Origin: Deltaproteobacteria bacterium | Lineage (GTDB): Bacteria > Desulfobacterota > Binatia > UBA9968 | Assembly (NCBI GenBank): GCA_016193465.1 | Contig: JACPSE010000185.1 | Coordinates: forward strand, 1 to 64,000 | DNA: 64,000 nucleotides | Reading direction: 5' to 3' | Part shown: positions 9,491 through 19,611 of the stretch, piece after piece | How positions within the stretch are numbered: position 1 is the stretch's first letter | How the letters are laid out: the number at the start of each line of letters is the position of its first letter | Notes under the pieces: model-generated | Database searches by the model: none | What the model was told of the DNA's origin: nothing | Seen by the model: only the letters and a program-made list of their open reading frames with translations | Position numbers and translations under genes: made by a program

Positions 9491-9748
9491 ATGGCCGATG
9501 ACATGACGCACGAGAATAATGGCACTAAGTTCATGCTCGGCTTTATTGTACGCAGGTGCGCGAGGGAAATCGGTCATCCGCCCACGGCGGAGGAATTTGC
9601 CGCTTGGGCCAATGGCCGGGAGGAAAACGGGCAACGCTACAGCCTTTTTGGCCGGCCGATCTCACCCTCCGCCGCCAGAATCATTCTCCGCCATCCAGGA
9701 CGGCTAGTGACCGCGCGTTTGGAGTCAATCATGAAAAGGGCGCGATGA
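9491..9748 (+). CDS. Conserved-looking hypothetical protein
   Basis: Open frame MADDMTHENNGTKFMLGFIVRRCAREIGHPPTAEEFAAWANG... downstream of the cupin gene. Confidence 0.4.
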   Translation: MADDMTHENNGTKFMLGFIVRRCAREIGHPPTAEEFAAWANGREENGQRYSLFGRPISPSAARIILRHPGRLVTARLESIMKRAR

Positions 9749-9784
9749 TGAACTCCTCCGGGCAGAGCGCTCCCAAGCTTCCTT

Positions 9785-10766
9785 TTATAAGCTGATCTTC
9801 TCCTCGTACAAGTCATCGACGAAGCCGCTCGCCTTCAGCTCTTCTAGAAAGCGCGGCTCGAACAAATCAGGCGGCTTGATGTTGATTGAATTTGGGTTGA
9901 CCCCTGAAGCGGCATCGATCAAGGCCTGCGCCGCTTCTCTGTTGGGCACGGGCAGCGGTTTCAGTTGAGCCGCAAAGGCCTCGTACATATTTTCCAGCCC
10001 TGACGGATTCGTAGCGCTGAAATATTTGCGCATAATCGCGATACTTTCCTTCCGGCGAGTCAAAAAAACGGCGGACCGCTTCCTCATCCCTTTTGATGAA
10101 AGACCGGGTGGTCATCAGCATGGCCGTGATCAAGGGGACATCTTTGCCATCGAGGACCTTCAGCCCTAGCTGCTTCGCCTGGTTGGCAATTTCCGGACTC
10201 AAAGGCGCGCCCTGGATGAAATTCTTTGACAGGGCCACCACTCTGTTGGGGGCGAGTCCCACCGATACTATCTCAACGTCTTTCACAGGATCCAATCCTG
10301 CTCGCCGCAGGATGACGCGGGCCAGGAGATCGGATCTTCCGCCGATTTGTGATACGCCGATCTTTTTCCCTTTGAGGTCCTTGATCTCGGAGATGTCGGC
10401 TGATACCCCGATGCGGTATGGTACCATGGATACGTGGGTGGAGAGGGAAACGATATCGGCGCCCGCCAGTATGGGCTGGAGGACAGCCAGGGGGTTGCCA
10501 AAGCCTATTAGGAAATCCACCCCGATCAAAGATTGAATCCCGGCGCTAAGCGAATCCCTGATGAAGACCTCCTCTACATCGAGGCCGTATCGTTTGAAGA
10601 TACCCCCGTCGATGCCGACATAGGCGATGGCAGTCCCCACCTCCCAACCGGAGTAGGCGAGCCTGACTTTCTTCGGTTGATCATCGGCCCCGGCATTGGC
10701 CGGGATGGTCCACTGCAGCAGCAAAACGAGCAGCCAGATGGTCCGTATGGCAAATGGTTTTCGCAT
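9785..10766 (-). pseudogene. ABC solute-binding protein (SsuA/THI5/NMT1-like), frameshifted
   Basis: ORF 9867..10766 (KVRLAYSGWEVGTAIAYVGIDGGIFKRYGLDVEEVFI...) continues in ORF 9785..10087 (TRRKESIAIMRKYFSATNPSGLENMYEAF...SGFVDDLYEEKISL) across a T7 tract on the coding strand. Confidence 0.8.
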
Positions 10767-10892
10767 AGATCAGCGACACAGAGACCTTAGTATTTTTACC
10801 GCTGGCTTGCAAGCTTGCCGGCGGACAAGAACGGTGCTTGACTTGATCGCTCTAGAAAGAGCATAATGAGTAGCGTTTATTGGGGGATATTG

Positions 10893-11102
10893 ATGAGAGA
10901 GAAAGAGATCCAGTGGCTTAGGGACCATCAGGACCAGGTAGAGAGGCTGCAAGGAAAGTGGATTGCAGTGGAGGGTGACATTTTGATTGCTGAAGGAGAT
11001 ACCTTTAATGCCGTTTACGAAACTGCAAAAGAAAAGGGTGTAGAGATCCCATTTCTCTTCCTTGTTCCACCAAAGGAGGATGTGGTTTTTGTGGGATTCT
11101 GA
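10893..11102 (+). CDS. DUF5678-like small protein
   Basis: EIQWLRDHQDQVERLQGKWIAVEGDILIAEGDTFNAVYETAKEKGVEIPFLFLVP matches the DUF5678-type pattern; the stop overlaps the next start (TGATG). Confidence 0.65.
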   Translation: MREKEIQWLRDHQDQVERLQGKWIAVEGDILIAEGDTFNAVYETAKEKGVEIPFLFLVPPKEDVVFVGF

Positions 11103-11505
11103 TGCCCACCGTTTTCTATCAACACACTCTGCAGCTTCTCCCTCATTCCCGTCCTCTAATCCCAGTCAGGCTAATCGGTAGGCGGGGATTTGCACCGATA
11201 GATACTTTAGCTCTCTTAGATAGCGGTGCCGACCGATGTGTTTTTCCTGAAGAGTTTGCTGTTAGGTTGGGATTAGATCTCTCAGCCGGGGCTTCCATCC
11301 CGATAAAAGGGGCCACTGGGGGCCAGTTTCCTGCGCGGATAGTTCCTGTGACAATCGAGGTCGTGGGATAGCTTTTGATTGCCATGCGGCATTTACGCCG
11401 GGACCGGTTCCTTACAGCTTCATAGGTCGAGAAGGGGTTTTTGAAAAATCCCAATGGGGCTTCCGAGTCGGTCATGGCATCGTCTATTTTGATCCGCAAC
11501 CTTAG
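11102..11505 (+). pseudogene. Retropepsin-like aspartyl protease, frameshifted near its C-terminus
   Basis: TLALLDSGADRCVFPEEFAVRLGL active-site motif; after the stop at 11371 the -1 frame continues as GIAFDCHAAFTPGPVPYSFIGREGVFEKSQWGFRVGHGIVYFDPQP up to 11505. Confidence 0.7.
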
Positions 11506-11737
11506 ACGCTTGTTTACAAAGGTAAAGATGCGACCCCTTCTGCGACATCACATTTCTTTCAAGTTCACGGTACAAGGCATCAATTTCACGTTGGATCTCT
11601 AGGGTCTTCGCCAATGCTGTTACGACGCGGCAGTAGTGCTTGATGTCGTCAAGATTGAGGATGCGCTTTTTGCGGTCCTTGAGCCATTTGTCCAGCACCC
11701 GATAGCCGCCGATCTGGTACTCTTGGACCTCCCACCC
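11420..11737 (-). pseudogene. C-terminal stub of a Type IIG/ISP-like restriction-modification enzyme
   Basis: GWEVQEYQIGGYRVLDKWLKDRKKRILNLDDIKHYCRVVTALAKTLEIQREIDALY is the typical C-terminus of these enzymes; no methyltransferase motifs precede it. Confidence 0.75.
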
Positions 11738-11850
11738 CTAAAAATAATTTGTCTTGGCGGTGTAACGCCATTCGTGACCCGCAATGGAAGGCCGCGCTCC
11801 GGCGAGGCTTTTCATGTGTCGCGGTCGACGCAATTGTTAGACGTTTCCTC

Positions 11851-12768
11851 TTACTTCATTGCCAATGTAAGCTGGTGGTCCCGAGATATATCGACTTCCT
11901 CGGACAACCTGCCGTTCTTGAATGGCATTCTGAACTTCTTCGCTCGAAGGCCGTTGAGGGTTTCATCAATGCGTTCGGTCAACGAACCTGGCAGGCTGAT
12001 TCTGTGAACGCCAAGTCGCTTCTCCGCAATGGCGGTGTATTCCTCGGAAATATCGCAGACGATGGAGAACCGCTCGTTGTTGTAAGCGGCGACGGCGCTG
12101 GTTCCCGCGCCGCTCATCAAGTCCACGACAAGGTCGCCTCTGGCGGTTCCCATCAGGACAATTCTCTCGATAACAGCGACGGGCTTTTGAGACGGGTGTC
12201 CCGTCTGCTCATTCCTTCCAACGAACCCGCAGAGCAAGGGCTCTTCGATCACGCTTGGTGGTCCGGGAATGAAGCGGAGCTTTCCTTGTTTGAGCTTCTG
12301 AAGTTGCACTTCGTTCAGGAAATTTTCCACGTGCATCTTCGCGTCCGGCTTTGACAAGTGAAGACATGTCATTTGTGCCGATCGCCATCCGCGGATCATC
12401 GACGGGGAATTCTTGTAGAACCACGTAACCCAGCATCGCAAAGCGAGCGGCGCTGGGATCTTGTCGACGAAGTGGGCAATGATCTCGGGGAATCCCCAGA
12501 AGAAGAGGTGTTCCGAGAAGGGGACCAAGGACTTCAGTACGTTCACGATGTACTGGACATAATCGTCCCTCTCGCCGCCGACGCCCTTGTTATACCACGG
12601 ATCAAAGATGGTGGTCTGAGCCTTGATTCCCAGCAAGTCCAAGAGTCGCGCCGAGACGTGAACGTCCATTGGCGGCAGAATCACGACGCCGTCGCCGGCT
12701 AGCGTGGTCTCGATCTTATCTCGGGTTTCCTCAAGCAACCTCCGCACGCGATCACCGTTGTTCTTCAT
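11851..12768 (-). CDS. DNA methyltransferase, N4/N6 beta-class
   Basis: Motif IV-like TTIFDPWYNKGVGG precedes SAM motif VVDLMSGAGTSAVAAYNNERFSIVCDI; GHPSQKPVAVIERIV is characteristic. Confidence 0.9.
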   Translation of the reverse strand: MKNNGDRVRRLLEETRDKIETTLAGDGVVILPPMDVHVSARLLDLLGIKAQTTIFDPWYNKGVGGERDDYVQYIVNVLKSLVPFSEHLFFWGFPEIIAHFVDKIPAPLALRCWVTWFYKNSPSMIRGWRSAQMTCLHLSKPDAKMHVENFLNEVQLQKLKQGKLRFIPGPPSVIEEPLLCGFVGRNEQTGHPSQKPVAVIERIVLMGTARGDLVVDLMSGAGTSAVAAYNNERFSIVCDISEEYTAIAEKRLGVHRISLPGSLTERIDETLNGLRAKKFRMPFKNGRLSEEVDISRDHQLTLAMK

Positions 12769-13466
12769 TTCTTGCCCTTCCTGATACTCCCATCCTTCAG
12801 CATGGTATACCCGAAGTAGGACAGAAGGAAGAGAAATACGTCCCTTTTATCCGCTTCCGGAGCAAACTGGACGATGGCATATGTGTTGAGCTTGCCGGTG
12901 GTTGTGTCCCAGTAATTTTTCTTCGTGACTTGGTGTCGACCACACAGGGCCTGCCATTGCTCCGGAGTCTCGGGGTCGGCATCTGGATTGAGCGAGTGGG
13001 GGTTCTTGTGATCCGGAGTCAGCTTGACTCGTCCTCCTCCCACCGGGTCGCTCTCTCCGTCCTCCAGTCCGCAGACCATTCCGGCTTCATTCCACTCGCA
13101 GGCGTAGCCTGCTCTCTCGAGAACGGCTGTCCAAGTGGCGTCCGTTGGGCGGACGCGTTTGCCGGCACCGCGCCGTTTCCGCTTGTCCGGCATCAAGTAT
13201 TCCTGAACCTTCAAGTCTCCCCGATTCCGCCAAGACAGAATCGTGTACCCATCATCTGTGCGGAGTTCGGATAACCGTTGATGCCAATTCTCGGGTTGCC
13301 GACCGGAGTCAGGATCGGTTGCGGCTTCGATGATTTGCTCTCGCGTGAGGACTTTGCCCAGGTTGTCGAGGAAGAGCGCCTCGATGCGCTTCTTGACGCT
13401 CTTCTGGCGGTACGGTCCCTTGGGTTTGCCGTAGGGCTTTCGTGAGGGGCTCATCTTGTCTGCCAT
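12765..13466 (-). CDS. HNH-family restriction endonuclease
   Basis: YACEW...CGLEDGE...VKLTPDHKNPHSLNPDADPETPEQWQALCGRHQVTKKN HNH core; N-terminal part looks like a DNA-binding helix region; overlaps the MTase start by 4 nt. Confidence 0.75.
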   Translation of the reverse strand: MADKMSPSRKPYGKPKGPYRQKSVKKRIEALFLDNLGKVLTREQIIEAATDPDSGRQPENWHQRLSELRTDDGYTILSWRNRGDLKVQEYLMPDKRKRRGAGKRVRPTDATWTAVLERAGYACEWNEAGMVCGLEDGESDPVGGGRVKLTPDHKNPHSLNPDADPETPEQWQALCGRHQVTKKNYWDTTTGKLNTYAIVQFAPEADKRDVFLFLLSYFGYTMLKDGSIRKGKK

Positions 13467-14821
13467 TGAGGTTTACTTTCCTCCAACTCTTCCCAGTCTA
13501 AGGTGTTCGTCAAGTAAAGTTGAAATCTCTCGTTTTCCTGCAACCGGTGCCCGAATTCTTCTAGTAGATACCCGACCTTGAGATGCCCCACCGCGTAGGG
13601 TGCCATCATCAATTCAAAGGCATAGAAGTTTTTCAAGATATGGTCTGGGATCAAACTTGCTTTGGCTCCGGTTCCGTATTTCTCTGAGAATTCCGTGACT
13701 GCCTGACGTGCAGCCTCCGCAGAGAAGGTGCAGGTGCCCGCTGCGGGGTCTAGCACCCGGACGGTGGTCGAGGCAAAACCATCGGACCGGCCAAAGACAT
13801 CCTTTAGAATCCGATGCAGAGACCGGACGATGTAGCCCACGACAGGCTCAGGCGTGTAGTAAACGCCTCTGCGTTCTCTCTCCGCAGGATCATATTCGGC
13901 CAGAAAAGGCTCGTAGAAATGGACTATGGGATCTCGTCCTTCTCTGTCCTTGAGAATGGCCTCGACATTCGCTACTGCTAGGACTTCGGCAATATCGTCA
14001 ATGATCCACTCCATCTGGGCAGGCGGATCTCCTAGAGATATGTAATGAAATACGTCTCGTAGTATGCCGATGCTTCGAGGAATAAGTTCAAAAGCCGGTT
14101 TGCGGTTGAACCCGTTCTTGGCCTTCGTGCGAGCGGCAAAAAGACCATAGGTGATGGTCTGAGCATAAAGGTCAGCGAAAGTATCCTTGGTTAGAGTTCC
14201 AATAAGGAATTTCTGAAAGGCCTCGTAAAACCCTAGTAAGTCACCTTTCTTTTCTGCCTCTTCTTGTTCCATCTCACCAAGGATTTGCACCTTTAGAAAC
14301 CGGGTTCTCTTAGCCAGCTCTACAGCCAGAGACTTGGCGGAGTAGGTCTTTGGGAGGGAAAAGGCGAAGAATTTTTCCAGAAGTTCAATGAACTCCTTTT
14401 CTTTCTCAACCTGAGGAATCGACTTGAGCTTGTAGAGAGTAAATGGCCGGGCAATCTGGGCCGAGTCAATAAGCTTCCCGTCTCGGTATAGCCTGAACTG
14501 GAAGAAATTCGTAAGGATTAGATTGGGGAACGTATGAAGGTAGCGCTTAAGCTGATCGGAGGTCTCTATGACTTCCAGGTTCTCCTGAGTCGGCGGCTTC
14601 GCTTCAATGTAACCAACGATATGCTGTTTTCCGTCCCACACCCGGAAGTCCGGGTTGCCGGCTTCGGTCTTTTTGGGTAGGACGGTGACGTGGGCCTTGG
14701 CGTGGCCTGATGAGTCGGCAAAGGCTTCGAGAAGAACTTTGAGGGCAGGATAGTAGCTCGGCTCGGTAGCGTCCGCTTGCTTGGCTGTCTTAAATATCCC
14801 TTTTAGATAGTCGTCCAGCAT
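13451..14821 (-). pseudogene. Type IIG/ISP-like restriction-modification enzyme, N-terminal part only
   Basis: Nuclease-like PDFRVWDGKQHIVGYIEAKPP and SAM motif I RVLDPAAGTCTFSAEA; ends at EELEESKPQWQTR before any NPPY motif. Confidence 0.8.
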
Positions 14822-14828
14822 CTAAGCT

Positions 14829-15278
14829 TCACAATCTCTCTTTGCCGGGAAGGACGATCTCAAGTGTCTTGTTTGAGACCAGCGAAAAATCGCTTTCATT
14901 GAACGTGAGTAAGGCCGTGATTTTTGCCTTGAGCCCGCAGGCTGCAATGACTGCGTCGTAAGTGTGCCCACCGGCGATGCCGCTAGCTGTTACCTGTTGA
15001 AGGAGGTGGCGGTATGATTTCCCATCCAGAGCGACTACTTTGGTTGTCTTTATAAAGTTGGCCTCTAACAGGGTCAGCGCATCTGCGGGAGCAAGACGAT
15101 GCGGCGGGGGTAGACGTGTAAGGACCACGTAGGCTTCGATTAGCGCTGGGGCCGCCACGGCCATTTTTTCACCTCGGTCTAACCTGCGCTTGATTTCTTC
15201 CACGGCGTGGCCGTGGTGCTCATGCCAGGAGCACACTGCCGCGACCATACAACTTGTGTCTGGTAGGAAACCGGCCAC
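14829..15278 (-). CDS. PIN-domain toxin (VapC-like)
   Basis: FLPDTSCMVAAV, YDAVIAACGL, LLTFNESDF motifs; preceded by an AbrB-like gene. Confidence 0.85.
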   Translation of the reverse strand: MAGFLPDTSCMVAAVCSWHEHHGHAVEEIKRRLDRGEKMAVAAPALIEAYVVLTRLPPPHRLAPADALTLLEANFIKTTKVVALDGKSYRHLLQQVTASGIAGGHTYDAVIAACGLKAKITALLTFNESDFSLVSNKTLEIVLPGKERL

Positions 15279-15284
15279 GACCGC

Positions 15285-15515
15285 TTAATTGTGAGGAGAC
15301 GGGTTCCGCCTCAAGGCCTTGCGCGTGCGCTCAACCGTTTCAGTCGTGAGAGACTCTATGTCCTTTTGCGGCACCGCTACAAGCAAACGTCCTCTGCGTA
15401 CGAGCTTGACGGACAGGGGCGCGGGCGTGATCTCAATGCAGCCCTCTTTCCAGCGCACGTCGAGAGGCGTTCCCGGCTTCAGGCCGGCTTCCCGGCGGAT
15501 TTCCTTGGGGATCAC
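15285..15515 (-). CDS. AbrB/VapB-like antitoxin
   Basis: IPKEIRREAGLKPGTPLDVRWKEGCIEI; the N-terminal TKTTIDTAGRLV segment extends upstream of the GTG at 15515 without an ATG. Confidence 0.8.
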   Translation of the reverse strand: MIPKEIRREAGLKPGTPLDVRWKEGCIEITPAPLSVKLVRRGRLLVAVPQKDIESLTTETVERTRKALRRNPSPHN

Positions 15516-15682
15516 CAGCCGTCCGGCAGTATCGATGGTAGTTTTCGTGGCAATAATTATACCACTGATTTTGCCAGGTTCAACAGGAGGCGGGGGCGCT
15601 CCAAAATCCTCCGTGCAGATCTATTTGTCATTTTCTATCGAGCTTCTTGCCCCTTCGGTACATCCTTGTTATTTTTCTCTTG

Positions 15683-17710
15683 ATGGACCGCCAGAGAAGA
15701 GAAGGACAGTTCCAGTTGGTCTCCGGCTTCATGCCCCAGGGGGACCAGCCGCAGGCCATTGGGAGGCTGGTCGAAGGGATTGAGGGAGGAAAGAGAGACC
15801 AAGTCCTCCTGGGCGTAACCGGTTCCGGGAAGACCTTTACCATGGCGAACGTCATCGCCCGGGTGAATAGGCCCACTCTGGTCATCGCGCCCAACAAGAC
15901 CCTTGCGGCCCAGCTCTATAACGAGTTTAAAGAATTTTTTCCTCATAACGCGGTTCGCTACTTCGTCAGCTATTATGATTATTACCAGCCCGAGGCCTAT
16001 GTCCCTTCCACCGACACGTACATCGAGAAAGATGCCTCGATCAACGACGAGATCGACAAAATGCGCCACTCGGCAACCAAGGCCTTACTGGAACGGCGGG
16101 ACGTAATCATCGTGGCGAGCGTCTCCTGTATTTACGGCTTGGGCTCGCCGGAGACCTATTTCGATATGATCGTTTATCTTGAAGAGGGGACGGAGGTGGA
16201 GAGAGACAAAGTTCTGAGAAAGCTCGTCGATATCCAGTACCAGAGGAGCGACTACGATTTTCACCGCGGGACATTTCGCGTGAGAGGGGACGTCGTCGAG
16301 GTCTTTCCGGCCTACGAAGACAGCTCCGCAGTGCGCATCGAGTTTTTCGGGGATAGGGTCGAAGGGCTCTTCGAGATTGACCCTATCAGGGGCAAGGTGG
16401 AACGGCGGACGGACAAGGCGGCGATCTATCCTGCCAGCCATTATGTGACGACAGAGGAGCGAATGAAGCGGGCAGTGGGGGAGATCCGCCTGGAACTTAA
16501 AGAAAGGCTCCTGGAGCTGCGGTCGCAAAACAAACTACTGGAGGCCCAGCGGCTGCAGCAACGCACTCTCTATGATCTGGAGCTGCTCGAGGAGATGGGT
16601 TTTTGTCCCGGCATAGAGAACTACTCGCGGCACCTGACGGGGCGGAAGGCCGGGGAGCCACCGCCGACGCTCATCAACTATTTTCCGGGAGACTTTCTCT
16701 TGTTCATCGACGAGAGCCATGTGGCCGTACCGCAGATCGGCGGGATGTACCGGGGCGACCGCTCGCGCAAGGAGACGCTGGTAGAATACGGTTTTCGCCT
16801 CCCCTCTGCCCTGGATAATCGTCCTTTGAATTTCGAAGAGTTCGAAAGGGCGGTGAGTCAGGCGGTCTACGTATCGGCGACTCCTGCGGAGTACGAGCTG
16901 GAGAAGGGCTGTGGGGTGGTGGTCGAACAGCTTATCCGTCCGACCGGGCTCACGGACCCGGAGATCCTGGTGCGGCCGGCGCGGACCCAGGTGGATGATC
17001 TCCTCGAAGAGATTCGAAAGAAAACCGAGAGAAAGGAACGGGTGTTGGTAACGACCCTGACCAAGCGAATGGCTGAAGATCTGACAGATTACTATCAGGA
17101 TTTGAGTGTGCGGGTGCGCTATCTCCACTCGGATATCGAGACCATCGAGCGGGTGGATATCATTCGGGAGTTGAGAAAAGGGAGCTTCGATGTCCTGGTC
17201 GGCATCAATCTCTTGCGCGAAGGATTGGATCTGCCTGAGGTCTCCCTGGTGGCGATTTTGGATGCGGACAAAGAGGGGTTCCTGCGCTCTGAGCGCTCCC
17301 TGATCCAGACCATCGGCCGGGCGGCGCGCAATGTCAACGGCACGGTAATTTTCTACGCCGATTCCGTGACGGAGTCGATGAGGCGAGCCATCGACGAGAC
17401 CAATAGGAGACGGCGGCTGCAGGCGGCCTTCAACAAGAAGCACGGGATCACCCCGCAGACGGTAGTGAAGTCGCTGGGAACCAGACTCGTGGAGGTCTAT
17501 GAGGCCGATTACGTTACTGTCCCGGTGGTTGCGGAGAAGGGAGAGAAATACGCCCTTCAGGAGATTCCGCGTTTAGTCCAACAGCTCAAAAGGGAGATGA
17601 AACGAGCGTCGGACAATCTGGAGTTCGAAAGGGCAGCGGAATTGCGCGATCGTATCCGCAAGCTTGAAGAGCGAGAACTAGGCCTCACAGACCCGTTAGT
17701 CGCGCGCTAA
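15683..17710 (+). CDS. uvrB: Excinuclease ABC subunit B
   Basis: [17 protein letters not shown], beta-hairpin [51 protein letters not shown]. Confidence 0.98.
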   Translation: MDRQRREGQFQLVSGFMPQGDQPQAIGRLVEGIEGGKRDQVLLGVTGSGKTFTMANVIARVNRPTLVIAPNKTLAAQLYNEFKEFFPHNAVRYFVSYYDYYQPEAYVPSTDTYIEKDASINDEIDKMRHSATKALLERRDVIIVASVSCIYGLGSPETYFDMIVYLEEGTEVERDKVLRKLVDIQYQRSDYDFHRGTFRVRGDVVEVFPAYEDSSAVRIEFFGDRVEGLFEIDPIRGKVERRTDKAAIYPASHYVTTEERMKRAVGEIRLELKERLLELRSQNKLLEAQRLQQRTLYDLELLEEMGFCPGIENYSRHLTGRKAGEPPPTLINYFPGDFLLFIDESHVAVPQIGGMYRGDRSRKETLVEYGFRLPSALDNRPLNFEEFERAVSQAVYVSATPAEYELEKGCGVVVEQLIRPTGLTDPEILVRPARTQVDDLLEEIRKKTERKERVLVTTLTKRMAEDLTDYYQDLSVRVRYLHSDIETIERVDIIRELRKGSFDVLVGINLLREGLDLPEVSLVAILDADKEGFLRSERSLIQTIGRAARNVNGTVIFYADSVTESMRRAIDETNRRRRLQAAFNKKHGITPQTVVKSLGTRLVEVYEADYVTVPVVAEKGEKYALQEIPRLVQQLKREMKRASDNLEFERAAELRDRIRKLEERELGLTDPLVAR

Positions 17711-17759
17711 GCAGGCAGTTAAAGGGGAAGCTAGTTCTTGGATTCCTGGCGCCCTACCC

Positions 17760-18269
17760 TTAAGAGTAGCTTCCCGGCGTCTTCTCTATGAAGACCACCG
17801 TCGCCAGCTCCACCTGCGGGGTTGGACCTGTACCGCGCTTGAAGGTGTCAAAAAACCGCAGCATCCCAGGAGTTGGAGCTTCGCGGGTCCCGGATGGGTG
17901 GTTTATCCCCAGCCCGCAGCGATAGACAACAAGTGAAGTGCGTTCCCAGCTACACTGGTAGGTCCGCGACAAGAGAACTTGCTGGCCATTCGAATTTACA
18001 AAATAAGCCGGAAAAGAAAAGAAATTCTTCTCCGATCGCTCGCGGAGACCTGTGATATCCATAACAAAGATGGCATCCCGTACCTGGGGTTTCGTCCAGA
18101 CAATTAGGCGGGCCTGCCTTACCGCAATAACCATGCTTTCGCGGGGACCTAAGAATCTCTTCACGGCATCATATACCGGTCCAGGTTCACTCGCCAAATC
18201 CGTCGCGACCAGGGTTAATCCTCCGAAGATGCAAAGTACCAAGACCAAACTACAGAGAATTTTCTTCAT
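17760..18269 (-). CDS. Hypothetical exported protein
   Basis: Signal-like MKKILCSLVLVLCIFGGLTLVAT; RBS GGAGGTGCCCC just upstream of the ATG. Confidence 0.55.
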   Translation of the reverse strand: MKKILCSLVLVLCIFGGLTLVATDLASEPGPVYDAVKRFLGPRESMVIAVRQARLIVWTKPQVRDAIFVMDITGLRERSEKNFFSFPAYFVNSNGQQVLLSRTYQCSWERTSLVVYRCGLGINHPSGTREAPTPGMLRFFDTFKRGTGPTPQVELATVVFIEKTPGSYS

Positions 18270-18425
18270 GGGGCACCTCCTTATTAGCCAAGCTCTATTA
18301 TACCAAACAGTAAAAAATCTGCAACTACAGGAGATTTCTTTCATGGGGCACCTCCCTATTAATTAGGCCTTATTATACCAAATTAAAGCCTATTATACCA
18401 AACGGTAAGGAACCCTGCAACTACC
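18251..18425. repeat. Imperfect tandem duplication of the 5' region (RBS + ATG + TGGTATAATA boxes) of the hypothetical gene
   Basis: TTCATGGGGCACCTCC at about 18264-18280 and again at about 18339-18355; TATTATACCA at 18296-18305, 18371-18380 and 18391-18400; TGCAACTAC occurs at the end of both units. Confidence 0.8.
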
Positions 18426-18450
18426 AGGGAAGTGAGCGGCTTAGACATTT

Positions 18451-19434
18451 TTATCTTCGGTAGAGTTGTTTGATAAACCCGGCCGATTCCAGCTCCTGAA
18501 CGAAGCTCATATCCACGAAGCTTTTAGGGTCCGCGGCCGCCGCCTTGGGATTGCGCGGCGCCAGGTCGTCGAGCATAGTCTTGACTCCATCCGAGGTGGG
18601 ATACGGGGTCTCGGGGAAGACCGCGCTATAGGCCCGGTACGCCCTCTCCAGACTCTCCGGATCGGTGATCCTCAGATTCTTGCTGAAGATCGTTTTGGAC
18701 CCTTCCTTTTCCGTCCTTAAATAGTGAAGGGCCTCGATCATTGCTCTGGAGAACTTCGCCACAATAGGCCGTTTCGCCTTGATGATGGCCTCGCGGGTGA
18801 GGACCGCGTTCCACCAGAAGGGGATCTTCAGCGAGCCGATATCGAGCAGATCCTTGAAACCCAGCTTCTCGGCCTCGCGCACGAAAGGCTCCGGCATGAT
18901 GGTGAACTGGACCACGCCCTTTGACAGCGCGGCGAATCTCTCCGGGTTGCCTCCTGAAGAGATAATCTTGGTCTCCTTATCGGGATCGACCCCAAGTTTT
19001 CTCAAGGCCAGCCGAAGACCGAGGTCCGAGGTGCTGCCCAGCCGGTTGACGCCGCCGATCTTTCCTTTAAGCTGCTCTATCCTGGTGATGGATGAGAGGC
19101 TGATGATGTGGTCGACGAAGGTAGGAACCATGCCCAGGATCATGACGATGTCCGCTCCGGCTAAGCGAGAACTCACCAGCGTGGTAACTGAGGTGACGAT
19201 TACATCCAGCTCGCCGGCCAGCAGGGCCTGCAGGGCGATGGGACTCGCTGTGATGCTGATGACCTCTGCATCGAGCCCCTGCTTTTTCAGGAACCCTTTC
19301 TCTTGGACCACCCAGATCGGGCTGTTGGCCGGACTCGCCCCGGCCCAGGCGATACGGATCTTATCCTGAGCGTGGGATGAGGTTCCCAGAGATAGAAGAA
19401 AAGCGAGAGCGAAGGTTGCTGCGAGAAAGCGCAT
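18451..19434 (-). CDS. ABC solute-binding protein, SsuA/NMT1-like
   Basis: Signal peptide, IRIAWAGASPANSPIWVVQEKGFLKKQGLDAEVISI, LKGKIGGVNRLGSTSDLGLRLALRKLG. Confidence 0.85.
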   Translation of the reverse strand: MRFLAATFALAFLLSLGTSSHAQDKIRIAWAGASPANSPIWVVQEKGFLKKQGLDAEVISITASPIALQALLAGELDVIVTSVTTLVSSRLAGADIVMILGMVPTFVDHIISLSSITRIEQLKGKIGGVNRLGSTSDLGLRLALRKLGVDPDKETKIISSGGNPERFAALSKGVVQFTIMPEPFVREAEKLGFKDLLDIGSLKIPFWWNAVLTREAIIKAKRPIVAKFSRAMIEALHYLRTEKEGSKTIFSKNLRITDPESLERAYRAYSAVFPETPYPTSDGVKTMLDDLAPRNPKAAAADPKSFVDMSFVQELESAGFIKQLYRR

Positions 19435-19611
19435 GATTCGTCCCTCCCTTGTCGCCCGCAAGGCTAGCACTGCGGGCTCGGGTAAATCAAGGTGCGAATA
19501 GCGGTCAGCCATCAGCTAGGACTTCGCTGAGATCTTGCCCACATGTTGAGGTATAATTTATGCTATAGTTCGTAAGCTAAGCGCTGATCGCTGAGTGCTG
19601 ATAGCTAATTT

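Noticed and set aside
16535-17443. 302-aa antisense ORF within uvrB
   Set aside because: Shadow ORF of uvrB with no independent start signal or family motif.
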